Of a stretch of DNA of 64,000 nt, positions 63,111 through 64,000 are shown in pieces. Under the pieces are notes generated by a model. That model worked only from the letters and a program-made list of their open reading frames with translations, was not told the origin of the DNA and made no database searches. Numbering within the stretch: the stretch's first letter is position 1; every line of letters starts with the position of its first letter. The position numbers and the translations under genes are program-made. Location: positions 81,751 through 145,750 of the forward strand of contig NZ_JAAXMM010000016.1 of the NCBI RefSeq assembly GCF_012276985.1, in the 5' to 3' direction. The stretch is from Agrobacterium sp. a22-2. Its GTDB lineage: Bacteria > Pseudomonadota > Alphaproteobacteria > Rhizobiales > Rhizobiaceae.

Positions 63111-64000
63111 TTACTCTTGGGGCCGTTCCATCTTGCAGCTATCCTGCACCGGATAGATCGCCTGGTCTCCGGCAATGACCTTGACGGTCGCAAAGCCCAT
63201 ATTGGTGCCATCGGCCGGATATTTCGGATTTTCGACGACCTTCGAGACGACAACCGGACGGATTGTCTGATGGTCGTCCTTGCGGACGGAAATCGGGCCG
63301 AGGGGTGATTCATAGGTCGTGTTTTCGAGCGCCAGTGCGATCTTGGTCACACCGATGTCGCCGCCGCCGAAATCGACCTTACCCAGCGCCTGCTGCAGGG
63401 CGCCAAGCGCAAATGTGGAATGCCCTTCGACAAAGATGGGATAGTGGCCGGTCGACTTCTTGTAGGTCTCGGCGAACTGGCCGTTGGTGGCGGCATTGTC
63501 ATAATTGTTGGCGATATAGTGGCCCAGGGCGGTTTTGCCGGCATTGGCGATGTTGCCGGGTTGATCCAGGAAGGCCGTCGCAAAGGTCACGTCAAGCCCC
63601 GCATCGCCCACGGCCTTCATCAGCAACAGCAGGTCGTTGGACCAGTTGCCGGTGAAAACGGTGTCGGCGGCGGCGGCCTTGATCCGCGCGACGAACGGCG
63701 CGAAGTCCTGGATCTTGTTCACGTCGTGCAACACTTCGTCAACGACGGTATAGCCACCAGTTTCTGCCGCAGCGGCGACGGCCGCCTGCATGTCCTGACC
63801 CCAGGAGTAGTTCTGGTTGATCGAGTAGACTTTCTTGCCCAGTTCACCCGCCTCTTTCATCGCGCTGACCATCGCATTCACCCGCATCGGCGCGGTTGCC
63901 GTGTAGCGAAAATGGTAGAACTGGCACTTCTGGCCCGTAAGCTCCATCGCATCGCCGCCCAGGTTGATGAAAATCACCTCTTGGCCTGGGTTGCGCAGAT
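63111..64000 (-). CDS. LivK-type periplasmic binding protein (5' part outside window)
   Basis: The C-terminal ~296 residues of a type I periplasmic binding protein of the Leu/Ile/Val-binding family: CQFYHFRYTATAPMRVNAM, KKVYSINQNYSWGQDMQAAV, FTGNWSNDLLLLMKAVGDAG. The frame is open through base 64000, so the signal peptide and start lie beyond the window. It is the first visible gene of the liv-SDR-BKACE operon. Paralogues of this type often bind aromatic or other carboxylates rather than amino acids. Confidence 0.87.
   Translation of the reverse strand, partial: LRNPGQEVIFINLGGDAMELTGQKCQFYHFRYTATAPMRVNAMVSAMKEAGELGKKVYSINQNYSWGQDMQAAVAAAAETGGYTVVDEVLHDVNKIQDFAPFVARIKAAAADTVFTGNWSNDLLLLMKAVGDAGLDVTFATAFLDQPGNIANAGKTALGHYIANNYDNAATNGQFAETYKKSTGHYPIFVEGHSTFALGALQQALGKVDFGGGDIGVTKIALALENTTYESPLGPISVRKDDHQTIRPVVVSKVVENPKYPADGTNMGFATVKVIAGDQAIYPVQDSCKMERPQE

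Overview
The window reads as part of a large conjugative plasmid from a rhizobial alphaproteobacterium (Rhizobiaceae or a close relative). This rests on a complete Ti/pNGR-type conjugation block with quorum-sensing control (traG-traD-traC, oriT, traA-traF-traB-traH, traM, traR), a set of plasmid-typical proteins (DUF736, DUF1419, DUF3991/Toprim, DUF7007, a ParB-like protein, a giant methylase-helicase) and GC-rich rhizobial-style coding. No repABC, trb operon or traI is present, so replication, mating-pore and AHL-synthase genes must lie outside. No rRNA, tRNA or CRISPR array was seen.

Layout. 0.2-3.4 kb: two tandem GT39/ArnT-like membrane glycosyltransferases. 3.8-5.4 kb: a nested wreck of a livM 3' fragment, the 3' end of a group II intron (domains V and VI), the IS3 transposase it interrupts, and a Tn3-family transposase tail ending in a 38-bp terminal inverted repeat. 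5.7-17.9 kb: a catabolic island with an aldehyde dehydrogenase and a ThDP enzyme, a MarR regulator, and a tightly packed nine-gene operon (SsuABC-type importer, M24-fold hydrolase, intradiol ring-cleavage dioxygenase, SDR, BKACE, MDR reductase, cupin). Both promoter regions carry the same TAGTTT-N6-AAACTA operator. 18.0-21.0 kb: a dnaE2 remnant, a divergent PIN/HTH toxin-antitoxin pair and an HNH-like protein.

22.1-34.0 kb: a plasmid maintenance/anti-defence-like island: Toprim/DUF3991 protein, DUF1419 protein, a 1693-aa N6-adenine methylase fused to an SNF2-type helicase (DarB-like architecture), a toxin-first HigBA pair, a ParB-like protein and a DUF7007 protein. 34.3-40.1 kb: small redox and regulatory genes (NmrA-like reductases, DUF1857, LysR, AraC, a 5'-truncated SDR, an alpha/beta hydrolase). 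40.7-42.2 kb: DUF736, a frameshifted HU gene, a WGR protein and a secreted SNase-like nuclease.

42.2-51.9 kb: the conjugation region. traCDG and traAFBH diverge from an intergenic region holding an 18-bp perfect-palindrome tra box and the oriT core. A second, imperfect tra box lies between traH and traM. traM (antiactivator) and traR (AHL-dependent activator) converge.

52.1-64.0 kb: a Tat-type alpha/beta hydrolase divergent from a TetR repressor around a 21-bp palindrome; an IS30 fragment inserted in an IS3 fragment; then a second catabolic locus with a 6-oxocamphor-hydrolase-like crotonase, gene relics (Tat protein, IS4-type transposase, FAD monooxygenase, tannase), a second BKACE, an SDR and a livFGMHK importer whose binding-protein gene runs off the end of the window. 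The two BKACE loci suggest the plasmid contributes cleavage of beta-keto acids derived from aromatic or cyclic substrates. The substrates themselves cannot be read from sequence.
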